From positions 565,538 through 629,537 of the forward strand of contig JAAOMT010000128.1 of the NCBI GenBank assembly GCA_016748015.1: a stretch of DNA of 64,000 bases, given 5' to 3'. Source of the DNA: Geosiphon pyriformis. Lineage: Eukaryota > Glomeromycota > Glomeromycetes > Archaeosporales > Geosiphonaceae. Shown one piece after another: positions 44,374-55,395 of the stretch; the first letter of the stretch is position 1, and every line of letters begins with the position of its first letter. The position numbers and the translations under genes were made by a program. Below the pieces are notes generated by a model. That model had not been told where the DNA came from. It saw only the letters and a list, made by a program, of their open reading frames with translations, and did not search any database.

Positions 44374-45638
44374 TCAGGTCGTTTGTGATATTTCTTGAGT
44401 TGTGTGCCATGAACAGAATGATCACTGAATATTGTTCCATATTAATCTTATAAGATATAAGAACCATTGTTCAAAACTTTGTTGACTATAAAGGGTCCTT
44501 TCCACTGGCTAGAGAATTTATCACCATAGACATTGTCTCTGTCTGAACAGTATTCCAAAACTAAGTCACCAATACTTAAAGAAAGTGTTTTATAGATCTT
44601 TTTCTTTTTGAGCTTCTTTTGAAACTGTTTTATCTTTTCAAAGGCAATTATCTGTGCTTTTACCAATGAGTCAAGAATGATACCAAGTCTTCTTTGCAAA
44701 ATGTTCTTGTAATCTCCTATTGTTATTTCTTCAAAAGGTATTGTTTCTATATTCGTTTCTATTGGTAGAGTTGTCATTCATCCATAGAGCAGATAAAAGG
44801 GTTCATAACTTGTTATGTCATAATTCACAGTTCTGTAAGCAAACAAGGCTGAAAGCAATATTTTGTTCCATAGGTTGGTTTCTTCACTGGTTTTGGCTAG
44901 GGTTTCACATAGTGTTCTATTGAAATATTCCACTAGGCTATTTGTTTGGAGGTGATAAGGGGAAGAGAGTTTATGACGTATTCCCATTTTTCTGCAAAGT
45001 TCTTCAACCAGTGTACTGAGAAAAGCTCTTCCTCTATTAGATAAAAGTTCTTTGGGGCAGCTGTGGTGACAGATAATATCTTCATAAATGAAATTGGCAA
45101 TTGAGACTGCTGTTTGATCCGGGGTGGTTCTTGCTTCTACCCACTTTGTAAGATAGTTAATAGCTGTAATAATGTATCTGTTGCCATCAGGAGTTACTGT
45201 TAAAGATCCAACAACATCTATACCAATTCTATCAAATAGTTAACCAACAGAGATTGGATGGATATCTTCCTTGTGATTGGGTTTTCCTCTTCTTTGGCAG
45301 GTATCACAGGTTTTGATGTATTTAGCAATGTCTTTTCCCAAGGTAGGCCAATAATAGCGAGCTAAAGTTTTCTGAATTGTTTTTGTTTTTCCAAAGTGTC
45401 CAGCTAATGGATCAGTGTGCATATTATAGATCACAATTTCTTTTTCTTCAAATCTAATGACTCTTTGGGGGTGGTCAGGATCTTTTTTATTTCTTTTATA
45501 TAACTGGTTCTGGCGAATCAAATAAAAATTTAATTGTTTGCACAAATGTTCTCTTTGCTGTCAAGTATAGTCCAGCAGATATTGTCTTTTACCCAAAAAT
45601 TTCATTAAAGCAGAGTAGTTGTCCAAGTCTATTATCAT
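44325..45638 (-). pseudogene. Integrase of F1-E
   Basis: ATG at 45638 (MIIDLDNYSALMKFLGK), 57 nt after the RNase H stop and in the -1 frame to it. HHCC: YNMHTDPLAGHFG and CDTCQRRGKP. Core: RIGIDVVGSL, LLSNRGRAFL (second catalytic Asp changed to Asn), SLVEYFNRT. C-terminal SIGDLVLEYCSDRDNVYGDK. Stops: TGA at the TRQQREH Arg, TAA at 45240, TGA at 44778 and TAA at 44448. Confidence 0.87.
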
Positions 45639-45694
45639 GTTTGTTTGTGGGGGAGTTACAAATAATTAAGTTGGTTTGGTTTGAGAGGGTTTTA

Positions 45695-48369
45695 CTATCA
45701 CTGGATAGTAAGTCTGGAGAGAGCATTGGCGTTTTGATGATTAGCTCCTTTGCAGTATTGAATATCATAGTCGAATTTGTCCAAGTGGAGTATCCAGCAA
45801 GTTATCTGTTTATGTTCCAGATTTCTTTTGTTGCATAGCCAAACCAAAGCTTGGTGATCTGTTACCACCAAAAATTTCACACCCTTAAAATATTTGTTCC
45901 AGTAGCTGGTAGCCCAAACTACTGCTAAGCATTCCTGCTTAGTAACTGAGTAATTCCTTTCTGCTGGTGTAAGAGTTCTACTGGCATATGCTATGGCGTG
46001 TTCTCTGTTATCTTCATCTTTTTGGGAAAAAACAGCACCAATTCTATAGCCAGATGCATCAGTGTGGAAGATAAAAGGTTGATCCAAATTAGGTTGCATG
46101 AGGATGGGTTCTGTAACCAGTTTTTCCTTCAGAATTTCAAATGCTTTTTGTTGATGAGTGCCCCAGTGATAATTGATGTTTTTCCTAAGTAGCTGATTGA
46201 GAGGAGCAGTGATTTTGGAGAAATTCTTGACAAACTTGTGATAATAAGAGGCCAAACCAAGAAAAGAGCGTAGTTCATGAACATTCATTGGTTGTCTAAT
46301 GTTTTGAACTTTTTCAATTTTGGCTGAATCAGGGAAGATTCCATCTTTTGTAATAAGATGGCCAAAGAACTGGGTGGATTGACGTTCAAAAAATAATTTG
46401 ATTGGATTGATCTTGAGACCAGCATTTCTAAGGAGGTCAAAAACCTTTTGCAAATGTTCAAGGTGTTCATCCCAGGTTTTTGAGTATACCATTATGTCAT
46501 CCAAGTAGACTAGAACAAAGTTTTCTTTTACTAATTCAAATACTTTGTCCATTAAGCGTTGAAATGTGGGAGGAGCATTTGTGAGACCAAAAGGCATGAC
46601 TGTGAACTCATAGGTACCATATTTGGTGATGAAGGCAGTTTTCTTTCTGCTTTCTGGATCCATCTCTACTTGTCAGAATCCAGCAGTTAAGTCAATGGTT
46701 GAGAAGAAAGCGGCACCATGGAATTGGTCTAGCATTGCATCAATCTTGAGAAGTGGGTACATGTCTCTTTCAGTAATAGCATTTAATTGGCAATAATTAA
46801 CACAAAAGCATAAGATTCTTCTTTTCTTGGATACCACTACAACTGGGAATGCCCATTTACTCTTGGTTTCCTGTATGAATCCAAGGGTTTTCATTCGGGT
46901 TATTTCCTTTTTGATAAACTCATTATTGTGCCAGTTGGATTGATAAGGCTTCAAATGGATGGGGCGAGTTTCTCTGGTGATGATGGTGTGTTGTATCACA
47001 TGTGTACATCCAGGAGGTTCACCTTCTTTTGAGATAACTGGGCTGTTTCTAGCCAGCAGGTTTTCAATGTCTACTTTTCTTTCTTCTGGAGAGGATTGTC
47101 TTTGTTCTACAACCAGTGATTGGATTTCAGGTGGTTCATTTTCAAAGGACTTTTGGACTTCTTTTATTTCCTCTTGGGGTATTAAGCTAATTGGTTCCCA
47201 ATTTTTGTAATAGATTAGGCAGGACATGCATTCATCGCTAGGAGAATACAATGGTTTGTCGCACCAGCACCGGGCACAAGGACCATACCACCAATAACTG
47301 TATTTAGCTTTCTTGCCTGGCTTTCTGTCAAAGGTTCTTCTGAGCATGTCATAATAAGGCCAGCAGATCAGCTTGCCATTGACAATAATTCCTTCTTTAT
47401 CTGCCTTAACATTATCCAGTGGTTTGTCATTGTTAGTGAAGATGGTATAGGCGAGTTCAGCAGTTTCTTCTTGTTCTTCTTGTTCTTCTTCTTCCTCACT
47501 TTCTTCATCATCTGATTCATCTGATTCATTTTCTTCTGGGCTCTGCTTGGGTACTGGGGGAGTTGTCCAATGGCGACACTTAACCACAATGGGTTTCTCA
47601 CCACATCTAATGGTTAGTTCACAGAGTTCATAATCAAGCAAAGTTTTTGCTTTCTTGAGCCATTCATTGCCAACAATGATGGTGTATTCTTTTGCTTCAG
47701 ACACTTCCATATCAGTTTCAATGCTGATGCCATTGATGCGGACAGGAATAGCTTTGGCTATGCCAAGTCCTTTCTTCTTATCACCATGTACATTGGTCAT
47801 TGGTTGTGTGGATGGTTCATCAATTTTTCTGCCAATTGCTTCAAGAAAGTGTTTGGCAATAACACTAACAGATAATCCACTGTCTAGGATCAAATCAATG
47901 AAGTAGCCAGCCATTTGGGCTTTACAAATTAGAGGAGTGACATTGCTATTGTCAGCAAGTCCAGCTTGGTGAGGGCGTTTGTTGGTTTTGGGTGTCTTTT
48001 TCTTTGAAATCAGGGATTTGCGAAGATCTTTTCTGAATTGTGGATGGGTCATCAATTGGCCAAAGGTTATATGTGTTGGGGTTTCCATAAGGTCTTTGAC
48101 AACAGAATAGGGACCGGATTTTTGTACTATTTCTGGGGGTTCCAACTTTGGAGGGTTCTTGAAAACTTTGGCTTTTGGGGGCTCATTGTTGTCAGCAGTT
48201 GATGTAGAAGCTTTATTGGGGTCTAGAACGAAATCAACTTTGGCTTTCTTCTTCTTTCTTGTGGATTCAAAGGGGTTGATTGCTAATTCATCTATGTCAT
48301 GGTCATCATCAGTTAAGTTAAAAGCATAAAAGGGGTTTTCTTCTGGTTGGCTTGCACTCTTACCCTTTG
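45695..48369 (-). pseudogene. Pol of F1-E: protease, zinc insert, RT, RNase H (one TGA)
   Basis: Open from the adapter edge to a single TGA at 46670-46672, at the Trp of GFWQVEM, then open to TGA TAG TAA from 45697 down. Counting from the Met at 48145: protease DSG at residues 88-90, acidic stretch 204-227, zinc module Cys 290, 293, 295, 306 and 309, then RT. In the second part YLDD is at residues 53-56, RNase H starts FHTDASGYRIG, and it ends ALSRLTIQ. All catalytic motifs are present except for the one stop. Confidence 0.9.
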
Positions 48370-48388
48370 AGATGTGTATAAGAGACAG
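48370..48388. other. Nextera/Tn5 mosaic-end adapter (assembly artefact)
   Basis: AGATGTGTATAAGAGACAG, the exact 19-bp Tn5 mosaic end used in Illumina Nextera libraries. To its left is the start of pol, to its right the middle of gag. About 400 bp present in the other F1 copies (CCHC knuckle, slippery site) are missing between them. Confidence 0.97.
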
Positions 48389-49442
48389 GTGCTAATTCAA
48401 TGGCCATATCCATGGTGGGATTATCTTTTAGGGCAAGGAGGGGCCAAAAAGCATACGATAGATCAGTTCTCAATCCTTTTGTAAAGGAGTGAATTTTCTG
48501 CTCTTTTGTCCAATTTCTTCCAGTGTCTACTCGTTTAATTAACTTTCTGATTGCTTTGGCGTATTTGGTTACAACTTCACTGGGATCTTGGGTTCTTCTT
48601 TCCAATTCCATATGCCATTTTGATATTAATATTGGGGTTCTGAACTTGTTTTCAAACTGGGTAGTAAAAGAAGTGTTAATTTCTCCCACATTTGTTGGTG
48701 TCCATCTAACAATTTTTTGCTGGGCATTGGCATCTGTTTCTTGTGAAAACCAGATAGCAGGAGATCCTTAAAGGTAGCCACCGACAATTTGGAACTTGTA
48801 CTCATCATCATATTGATTGGCTGTAGCGGCTCTTTCAAAGTCATCCAACCATTCAATTGGATCTTGTGCATCACTTCTAAATAATGGTATTGGGGTGTTG
48901 TTTCTTCGCCCTAGAACAGTTTGTATATCTTGGAGGGTGGCCAGAATGTTTGCTTGCATAGGGTCATTAGCCATTGGTTCAGGGGTAACTGTTTGTGTAG
49001 ATGAGTCTGATTTGCTTGATAAAAAATCAAAAACAGAGGCAGTTTGGTAGCTTTCTTCTTCTGTTTCAAAGGAAGTTTCAGTTGCTTGATGGATAGCAAT
49101 CCAAATGTGGATTTGATGATTCAGATATTCGAAATCAGAGGGCTGTTGTTCAAAGATTGCAGAATATAAGAGCTGATTGATACTGTTGTTTCTTTTTTCA
49201 AAGTTGTTTTCAAAATAAGCTTGGTCAAAGTAATAAGTTGTATAAGCTGTGTAGGTTTCAGCTGAATGCTCATTCAAGAACCAGTTTCAAAAGTCTTGGA
49301 ATTGTTTACTGGATTGTTCTTCAAAGGGGAAGCAGATCAAGCAGGAGAGCAGAGGATTAAGTTCAATGAAACTTTGGTCATTTCTGTTGTGTACTGCAAA
49401 GTATTCTTCTGATTGCTGTGGCAGATATGAGTAATTACCCAT
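48389..49442 (-). pseudogene. Gag of F1-E (C-terminus lost at the adapter)
   Basis: ATG at 49442 (MGNYSYLPQQ). Stops: TGA at 49287-49289 (first Trp of DFWNWF) and TAA at 48768 (Gln of GGYLQGS). Capsid region 48389-48750 with SKWHMELERRT and YAKAIRKLIKRVD. The reading ends in IELA, followed by adapter-encoded residues. Confidence 0.86.
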
Positions 49443-49471
49443 ACAATGAGGGAATAAGTGAATTTTGACAA

Positions 49472-49488
49472 CCTCACAGGGAGCACCA
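49472..49488 (-). other. Primer-binding site of F1-E
   Basis: Minus-strand TGGTGCTCCCTGTGAGG, 6 nt from the LTR edge at 49495. The reference version for the family. Confidence 0.78.
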
Positions 49489-49494
49489 CTTTTA

Positions 49495-50220
49495 TGTTAT
49501 GGGTTGGAGTAACAAGCTAACGGATAGCAAGGGAGAACAGTATTGTATGGTAATAGAAATAAACAAAGAAGGAATTACAATAAGGGAGCGAATTAAATAA
49601 GTAGGAATTCAATGTGTGTGATCAGTCTCATAAAAATCACAGTCACTAATCTTTTCTTAAATCTGAAGGTAGAGAAATAGTCCGTGATTGTCAACAAGAT
49701 AACACCACTGCTATTATTCTATGCCTCAACTTGGCAATTCTTAGAATCAATAACAGGTATTGTTGTACTTTTCAATCATTTTTTTATTCAATGAATTACA
49801 AGAGCAAGCCAATTGCTTCTCAGGCTAATTCTAACAAACACAAATCAAGAAGGGAAAAAGATAAGGTATGTGAATGCCAACAAGTAGATACTTGAAGGTA
49901 AGGAAAGAGGAATAAGCGATTATGAGAGGAAGTAATTGATATTGTTTATTTCATTACTTTGATCATGTTTTTCTACAGCTAAGGGAATCATCACTTATAT
50001 AGCTATCTAAAGTGGTCAACGATCAGGTCAATGATTAGGTCAACGATCAGGTCAATGATCAGGTCATTGATCAGGTCAATAATCAGGTCAATGATCAGGT
50101 CAATGGTCAGGTTATTGATCAGGTCAACGATCATTATCTAAAAATAGGGTGGCTAATTATATGACATCAGTGGCTAATACATGTGATAATTAATAAAAAC
50201 TATGTGTTTCAACCATAACA
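49495..50220 (-). repeat. 5' LTR of F1-E
   Basis: 726 bp, TGTTATGGGTTGG to CATAACA. Contains the longest 12-bp array in the window (about 50014-50135, ten units of GATCAGGTCAAT type) next to the TATA box at 49994-50001 (minus). Confidence 0.9.
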
Positions 50221-50521
50221 ATGCCATAACATATGTCAGTAGATCTCTTATACCAGCAAAAAAAATTATTCAGTTACTGAACAAGAATGTTTAGCAGTAG
50301 TTTGGGCTACTAGCTACTGGAATCAATATCTTCTTGGTGCAAAATTCTTAGTAGTAACAGATCATCAAGCCTTGGTTTGGCTGCACAATAAAAAAAAGCT
50401 GGAACACAAATGAATAACTCACTGAATACTCCACTTGGATGAATTCGACTATGATATTCAATACCACAAAGAAGCAAATCATCAAAATGCTAATGCTTTC
50501 TTTAGACTTATCATTCAATAA
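50221..50521 (+). pseudogene. RNase H C-terminal part of F1-D
   Basis: Reads AITYVSRSLIPAKK-type sequence (frame broken once), then TEQECLAVVWATSYWNQYL and VTDHQALVWL. Ends IIQ-TAA at 50519-50521, the conserved RNase H stop position. Confidence 0.8.
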
Positions 50522-50579
50522 TAGTACAACCTCTTAAACCAAACCAACTTAATTATTAGTAACTCTTTCACAAACAAAC

Positions 50580-51886
50580 ATGATAATAGACTTAGACAAC
50601 TACTCTGTCTTAATAAAATTTTTGGGTAAAGGACAATATCCACCAGAATACACTTGATAGCAAAGAGAACATTTGCAATAATAATCAAATTTCTATTTGA
50701 TCTGCCAGAACCAATTATACAAAAGAAACAGAAAAAATCCTAACTGTTCTTAGAGAGTCATTAGATTTAAAAAAAAAAATTGTAATATACAATATACACA
50801 CTGACTCATTAGCTGGACACTTTGAAAAAACAAAGACAATTCAGAAAACTTTAGCTTGCTATTATTGGTCTATCTTGGAAAAAGACATTGCTAAATACAT
50901 TAAAACCTGTAACATTTGCCAAAGAAGAGGCAAATCCAATTACAAAGAAGATATCCATCCAATCTCTGTTGATCAACCATTTAACAAAATTGGTATAGAT
51001 GTTGTTGGACTTTTAACAGTAACTCTTAATAACAACAGATACATTATTACAGCTACCAACTATCTTACAAAATGGGTAGAAGCAAGAGCCACTCCACACC
51101 AAACACCAGTCTCAATAGCCAATTTCATTTATGAAGATATTATTTGCTGTCATGACTGCCCCAAAGAACTTTTATCTGATAGAAGAAAAGCTTTTTTCAG
51201 TACACTAGTTGAAGAACTTTGTAGAAAAATGGGAATATGTCATAAACTTTCTTCCTCTTATCACCTCTAAACAAATGGCCTAGTAGAACATTTTAATAGA
51301 ACACTATGTGAAACCTTAGCCAAAACCAGTGAAGAAACAAACTTATAGAACAAAGTACTGTCTTCAGTTTTGTTTGTTTATAGACCTGTGAATCATGACA
51401 TAACAAGTTATAAATCTTTTTATCTGCTCTATAGATGCATAGCAACACTACCAATAGAAACTAACATCGAAACAATATCTTTTGAAAAGATGACAATAGG
51501 AAATTACAAAAACATTTTGCAAAGAAAACTTGGTATCATTCTTGACTCCTTGGTAGAAGCATGAATAATTGCTTTTAAAAAAATAAAACAGTTTCAAGAA
51601 AAAGAAAACCTATAAAACACTTTCTTTAAGTGTTGGTAACTTGGTACTAGAATACTATTCTAACAGAGACAATGTTTATGGTGATAAGTTCTCTAGCCAA
51701 TAGAAAGAACCCTTTATAGTCAACAAAGTTTTGAACAATGGTTCTTATATTCTTTAAGATTAATTCAGAACAATCTTCAATGATCATTCTGTTCATAGTA
51801 CATGACTCAAGAAATATCATAAACAATCTGATTGGCTGCCTATTGTGGTAATACTGATTTAAATGATCAGCAAAAATCAAGTATAA
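50580..51886 (+). pseudogene. Integrase of F1-D
   Basis: ATG at 50580 (MIIDLDNYSVL). Open 50875-51270 with CNICQRRGKS, KIGIDVVGLL and LLSDRRKAFF. NGLVEHFNRT follows a stop (TAA at 51268). An 11-nt deletion in the Lys-rich linker at about 51600 shifts the frame relative to ORF3. Confidence 0.82.
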
Positions 51887-52584
51887 ATAAATGCACCATT
51901 TCCAAAACAGAGGTATTTTCAATTAACATAAACAATTATTTTCTGGATCAAAACATTCAAAATGCTTTCTATACTCTATATAAGTATTGGATTAAAAACT
52001 ATTCAAATGCTACTCTGACCATTGGAAGACAAATCACTATAACTGATAACAGTATAACACATACTGTTATTAGACCAAAAAAAACTACTACTAGAAGAGA
52101 AAAAATTGGTAGTAAAATAGATAAATATCTATTGGAAAGTATAACAGCAGCTATACTCTTATCTTTTAACACAATTAAAAAAACACTCCAAAAAATCTTA
52201 TTTATAGACAAAAACTTGTCATATGGAAAGCAATTAGAACTCTATGGTCGCTTTGGTGAAATCATTGAGGATATGAAACTCATGAAGAAAACAACTTCAG
52301 AGATACAGGCAGAAATTTTGGGCATTATATGATTAGATGTCTCCAGAGTTTTAATTATTGCTAAAAGAGCCAAAACTCTAATACAAAGATTTGGTCTTTT
52401 GAATACAAAACTCATTTCACCTCAAGTGTTATATATCTTATTCACAAAAAACTTCAACAAACTAGTTAGCTTTGAGTTAAATAAAACCCTTCAAATAAAT
52501 TACTCCATAAATAGCTTGATTTTGCTGGAGTTTAATCTCTTTGGAAAGGATGATATTATAGTTAAAACTTATACTTCTTATTAA
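51832..52584 (+). pseudogene. ORF3 of F1-D
   Basis: Fourth copy of the F1 accessory ORF. 166 codons are open, then a TGA at 52330-52332 at the Arg codon that is CGT in F1-A and TAA in F1-B, then open to a TAA at 52582-52584 inside the LTR. Confidence 0.7.
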
Positions 52585-52762
52585 TTATCACATGTATTAG
52601 CCACTGATGTTATATAAATTAGTCACACTATTTTTAGATAGTGATTATTGATCTGATCAATAACTTGACCATTAATCTGATTATTGATCTAGTTGTTGAC
52701 CTGATCATTGACCACTTTTGACAGCTATATAAGCAATAAATTTCTTAACTGTAGAAAAGCAT
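52554..52762 (+). repeat. 3' LTR fragment of F1-D
   Basis: TATTATAGTT start, AGGTCA-type array at about 52640-52710, TATATAAG at about 52723-52730. Broken by the F2' insertion; the remainder would lie beyond 64000. Confidence 0.85.
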
Positions 52763-53843
52763 TGTTACTTATAAAATATAGGAAGTATATTAGCATATAA
52801 ATTAGCCAATTATAGATAGACATAGTAAATGTGGAATTCCAGGATTCTTTTCAGAGAAATTGCAGGATTCCAGGAATTGCAAGATTCTTACACAAGAAAT
52901 TGCAGAATTCTAGAATTCCAGGATTCCTCTTAAAGGAATTGCAGAATTCCAGAAATTCCAGGATTCCTGACATAAAGAATTGAAGAATTGAGGAATCTCA
53001 AATATGTATATATAGCAGTAGTATCAAAAGTTAGAAAATTAGTCAATAGGACTTAGAGTCAATTGATTCACAGAGTCAATTAGACTCATAGAATTAATTA
53101 GACTCACAAAATTATAATTATTAAAATTACAAAAAAAAAAAAGAATCCTTTAGTGAGACTTCTCAGTTTAGATTTCATTTAAACAACTTTCCAAAACCAC
53201 AAATAAATAACTGTTTGTTATCTCAAACCTGCTGCCACTATCAACACTTCATGTTAATAGTAATTGATACTTAACCATACTGGAACAATAGCTCTTAATC
53301 ATAGTTATTGATGGAATATTAACTTGCAAATCACCTTGGCTTATTTCTTATTTTCTCTTTTATCTTTTTTTTTATTTTTTTTATTGTTTACTAACTTGAT
53401 TAAAGAAATTACTCTTGGAGGACTTATAGTGGAATAAACTTACTTAAACAATACTTACTCTTGGAAGACTTATGGAAGAATAAACTTACTTAAACAATAT
53501 TTACTCTTGGAGGACTTATGGAAGAATAAACTTGCTTAAACAATACTTACTCTTGAAAGACTTATGGAAGAACTGATGTCAGAAAACAGCACTAGTATAC
53601 ACTTACGGAGGATATCATACCAGGAGAATCATCAACCTTCAAGCTGAGCAAGCAATTGACGAAACTACGGTTTCAGGAAACTACTGATAAACTGTTACCA
53701 TTGAATCTCTGTCCATTATACAAAGAACTCAATTGGAAAACCTTCAGATAAAATATCTTCAGATTATCATTATCACCTATTGCTTTAAGCATCAAGTTAC
53801 AGGTTTGTTATTTACTCAACACCCCAAAGACTTACTTATAATA
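52763..53843 (+). repeat. 5' LTR of F2'
   Basis: 1,081 bp, TGTTACTTATAAAAT to TATAATA. Homologous to the F2 LTRs (780 and 855 bp) but expanded by GGAATTCC-type repeats (52830-52990) and a 46-bp tandem repeat (53409-53575). Confidence 0.82.
53409..53575 (+). repeat. 46-bp tandem repeat, about 3.6 copies
   Basis: Units beginning TTACTCTTGG start at 53409, 53455, 53501 and 53547, a constant 46-bp step with few mismatches. Inside the F2' LTR. Confidence 0.88.
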
Positions 53844-53979
53844 TTTGATGCTTCCTGTGAGGTATAATCCAACAGAGAACCAGTACTAACAACAACCATG
53901 CAAAAAAGTGGCAGACCAAAAAAAAACAAGGGAAAATTACTTAAGATTCACAAAATCCTTATTTTACCATTACTTTTGA

Positions 53980-54600
53980 AAACCTCGTTAAATTAAAACT
54001 CTGATTATTCAAGACCCGATTGTTAAAACCCTGACCATTCGAAATATACCATTGATAAATTTGTTAAAACTCGTTAAATTAAAACTTCAATTATTCAAGA
54101 CCCGATCATTAAAATCCCGAACATTTGAAAATTACCATTGATAAACTCGTTAAAACTTGTTAAAACTCCAATTATTCAAAACCCAATTGTTAAAACTCTG
54201 AACATTCGAAACTCATCTTTGAAAAAAAAAAATTTGTTAAATTCAAACTCCAATTATTTAAGACCCAATTGTTAAAACCCCAAACATTTAAAAATTACCA
54301 TTGATAAATTCATTAAAAACTCATTAAATTAAAAAACTCCATTTATTCAAAATCCAATCATTAAAACCCTGACTATTTGAAATGTACCATTGATAAATTT
54401 GTTAAAAACTCATTAAATTAAAAACTCCAATTATTCAAGACCCAATTGTTAAAACTCCAAACATTCGAAAATTACCATTGATAAATTTGTTAAAAACTTG
54501 TTAAATTAAAACTCCAATTATTCAAGATCCGATTGTTAAAAAAAACCCAAACATTCGAAACCTGATAATTCCAACTCCACTATTGTACAAAAAAACTTAC
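53980..54600 (+). repeat. Minisatellite of about 81-89 bp, 7 copies
   Basis: Units containing TTATTCAAGACCCGATTGTTA, then AACATTCGAAA, then TACCATTGATAAA. TTATTC starts are at about 54005, 54091, 54172, 54254, 54343, 54431 and 54518. It fills the place where F2 carries gag. No coding sense seen. Confidence 0.82.
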
Positions 54601-54887
54601 TGTCAATAAAACTTGTTAAATCTTTAGCAATTCAAACTCCAGAAATTATCCAAAAACCCGAACATTTAAAGTCCAATAAATTCCAAACTCTGCTATTATA
54701 CAAAGAAACTTATCTCCAATAGCCCAATAAAACCTAATTCTTACAGTACCAATAAATCAGCAAAACTCACCTGACAGCTCTGAGTCAGAATATTAGGACA
54801 TAGTCACAATCCACTCCCATATGTCATATATTTGAAGAAAAGCCAATCAGTGAGAACAAATGGGAATCGGAATCGGAACTTAATCTT

Positions 54888-55024
54888 GATTCAAACTCCA
54901 CTGATGACAGCAATGATTCAAACTCCACTAATGACAGCAATGATTCAAACTCTGCTGATGACAACAATAATTCAAACTTCACTGATGACAACAACAATTC
55001 AAACTCTACTAATGACAAACGATG
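54888..55024 (+). repeat. 27-bp coding-like tandem repeat, 5 copies
   Basis: GATTCAAACTCCACTGATGACAGCAAT-type units encode an Asp-Ser-Asn-Ser-Thr-Asp-Asp-Ser-Asn repeat in the plus frame open from 54832. This corresponds to the Ser/Asn-rich linker before the dUTPase start in F2, so the linker was expanded. Confidence 0.78.
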
Positions 55025-55059
55025 ATTTAAACTCTGCCAACAACAATTCAAACTCTGTT

Positions 55060-55233
55060 TCAAACACCAAACAATATATTATGCTTCTAGATCTTACAAT
55101 AGAGCAGGAATTAACTCAATTCAGTAATAATAATAAGGGCATTATGTCTGAACATGCATATAATATAGATACAAGATTTGAATGTGAATATTCTGAACAG
55201 ACCACTACAGTTAAAAACCACAGTCACATATAA
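55060..55233 (+). pseudogene. dUTPase start remnant in F2'
   Basis: Reads KQYIMLLDLTIEQEL, then HAYNIDTRFECEY, aligning with F2 HDTNAGFDLRYP. dUTPase motif 1 is recognisable only by comparison. Stops follow at 55231. Confidence 0.5.
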
Positions 55234-55334
55234 AATTAAATTTACAAATAGCAATAGAAATTACCACAACAACATTGATATAAAAGAGAGATTTAGAAGA
55301 TTTTGTGGGAGCTCAATATTAAAGAAGGGAATAA

Positions 55335-55395
55335 TGTTACTCATAAAATATAGGAAGTATATTAGCATATAAATTAGCCAATCATAGGTAGACAT
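55335..55395 (+). repeat. 3' LTR fragment of F2'
   Basis: First 61 bp of the F2 LTR (TGTTACTCATAAAAT to GTAGACAT), cut by F3-minus. The last four bases, ACAT, are the expected left TSD of F3-minus. Confidence 0.85.

Larger units (their letters stand above)
42986..50220 (-). mobile_element. Ty3/gypsy element F1-E (best-preserved F1 copy)
   Basis: Both LTRs, an exact PBS (49472-49488), gag, a 490-codon protease-RT frame followed after a single TGA by 321 codons of RT-RNase H, integrase and intact ORF3. A 19-bp sequencing adapter at 48370-48388 sits at a false junction that removes the end of gag and the frameshift site. No TSD: flanks are an F1 LTR (left) and F1-D RNase H (right). Confidence 0.92.
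50221..52762 (+). mobile_element. Ty3/gypsy element F1-D (3' part only)
   Basis: Starts abruptly inside RNase H at the F1-E LTR edge and includes integrase, ORF3 and the first 209 bp of the 3' LTR (52554-52762), where F2' is inserted (AAAAGCAT|TGTTAC). Confidence 0.88.
52763..55395 (+). mobile_element. Deleted non-autonomous element F2'
   Basis: F2-family LTR (52763-53843), PBS TGATGCTTCCTGTGAGG (53846-53862), an internal region in which gag and protease are replaced by tandem repeats, a short Asn/Ser-rich and dUTPase-start remnant, a purine-rich tract AAAGAAGGGAATAA, and 61 bp of the second LTR (55335-55395) before F3-minus interrupts it. Confidence 0.8.
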
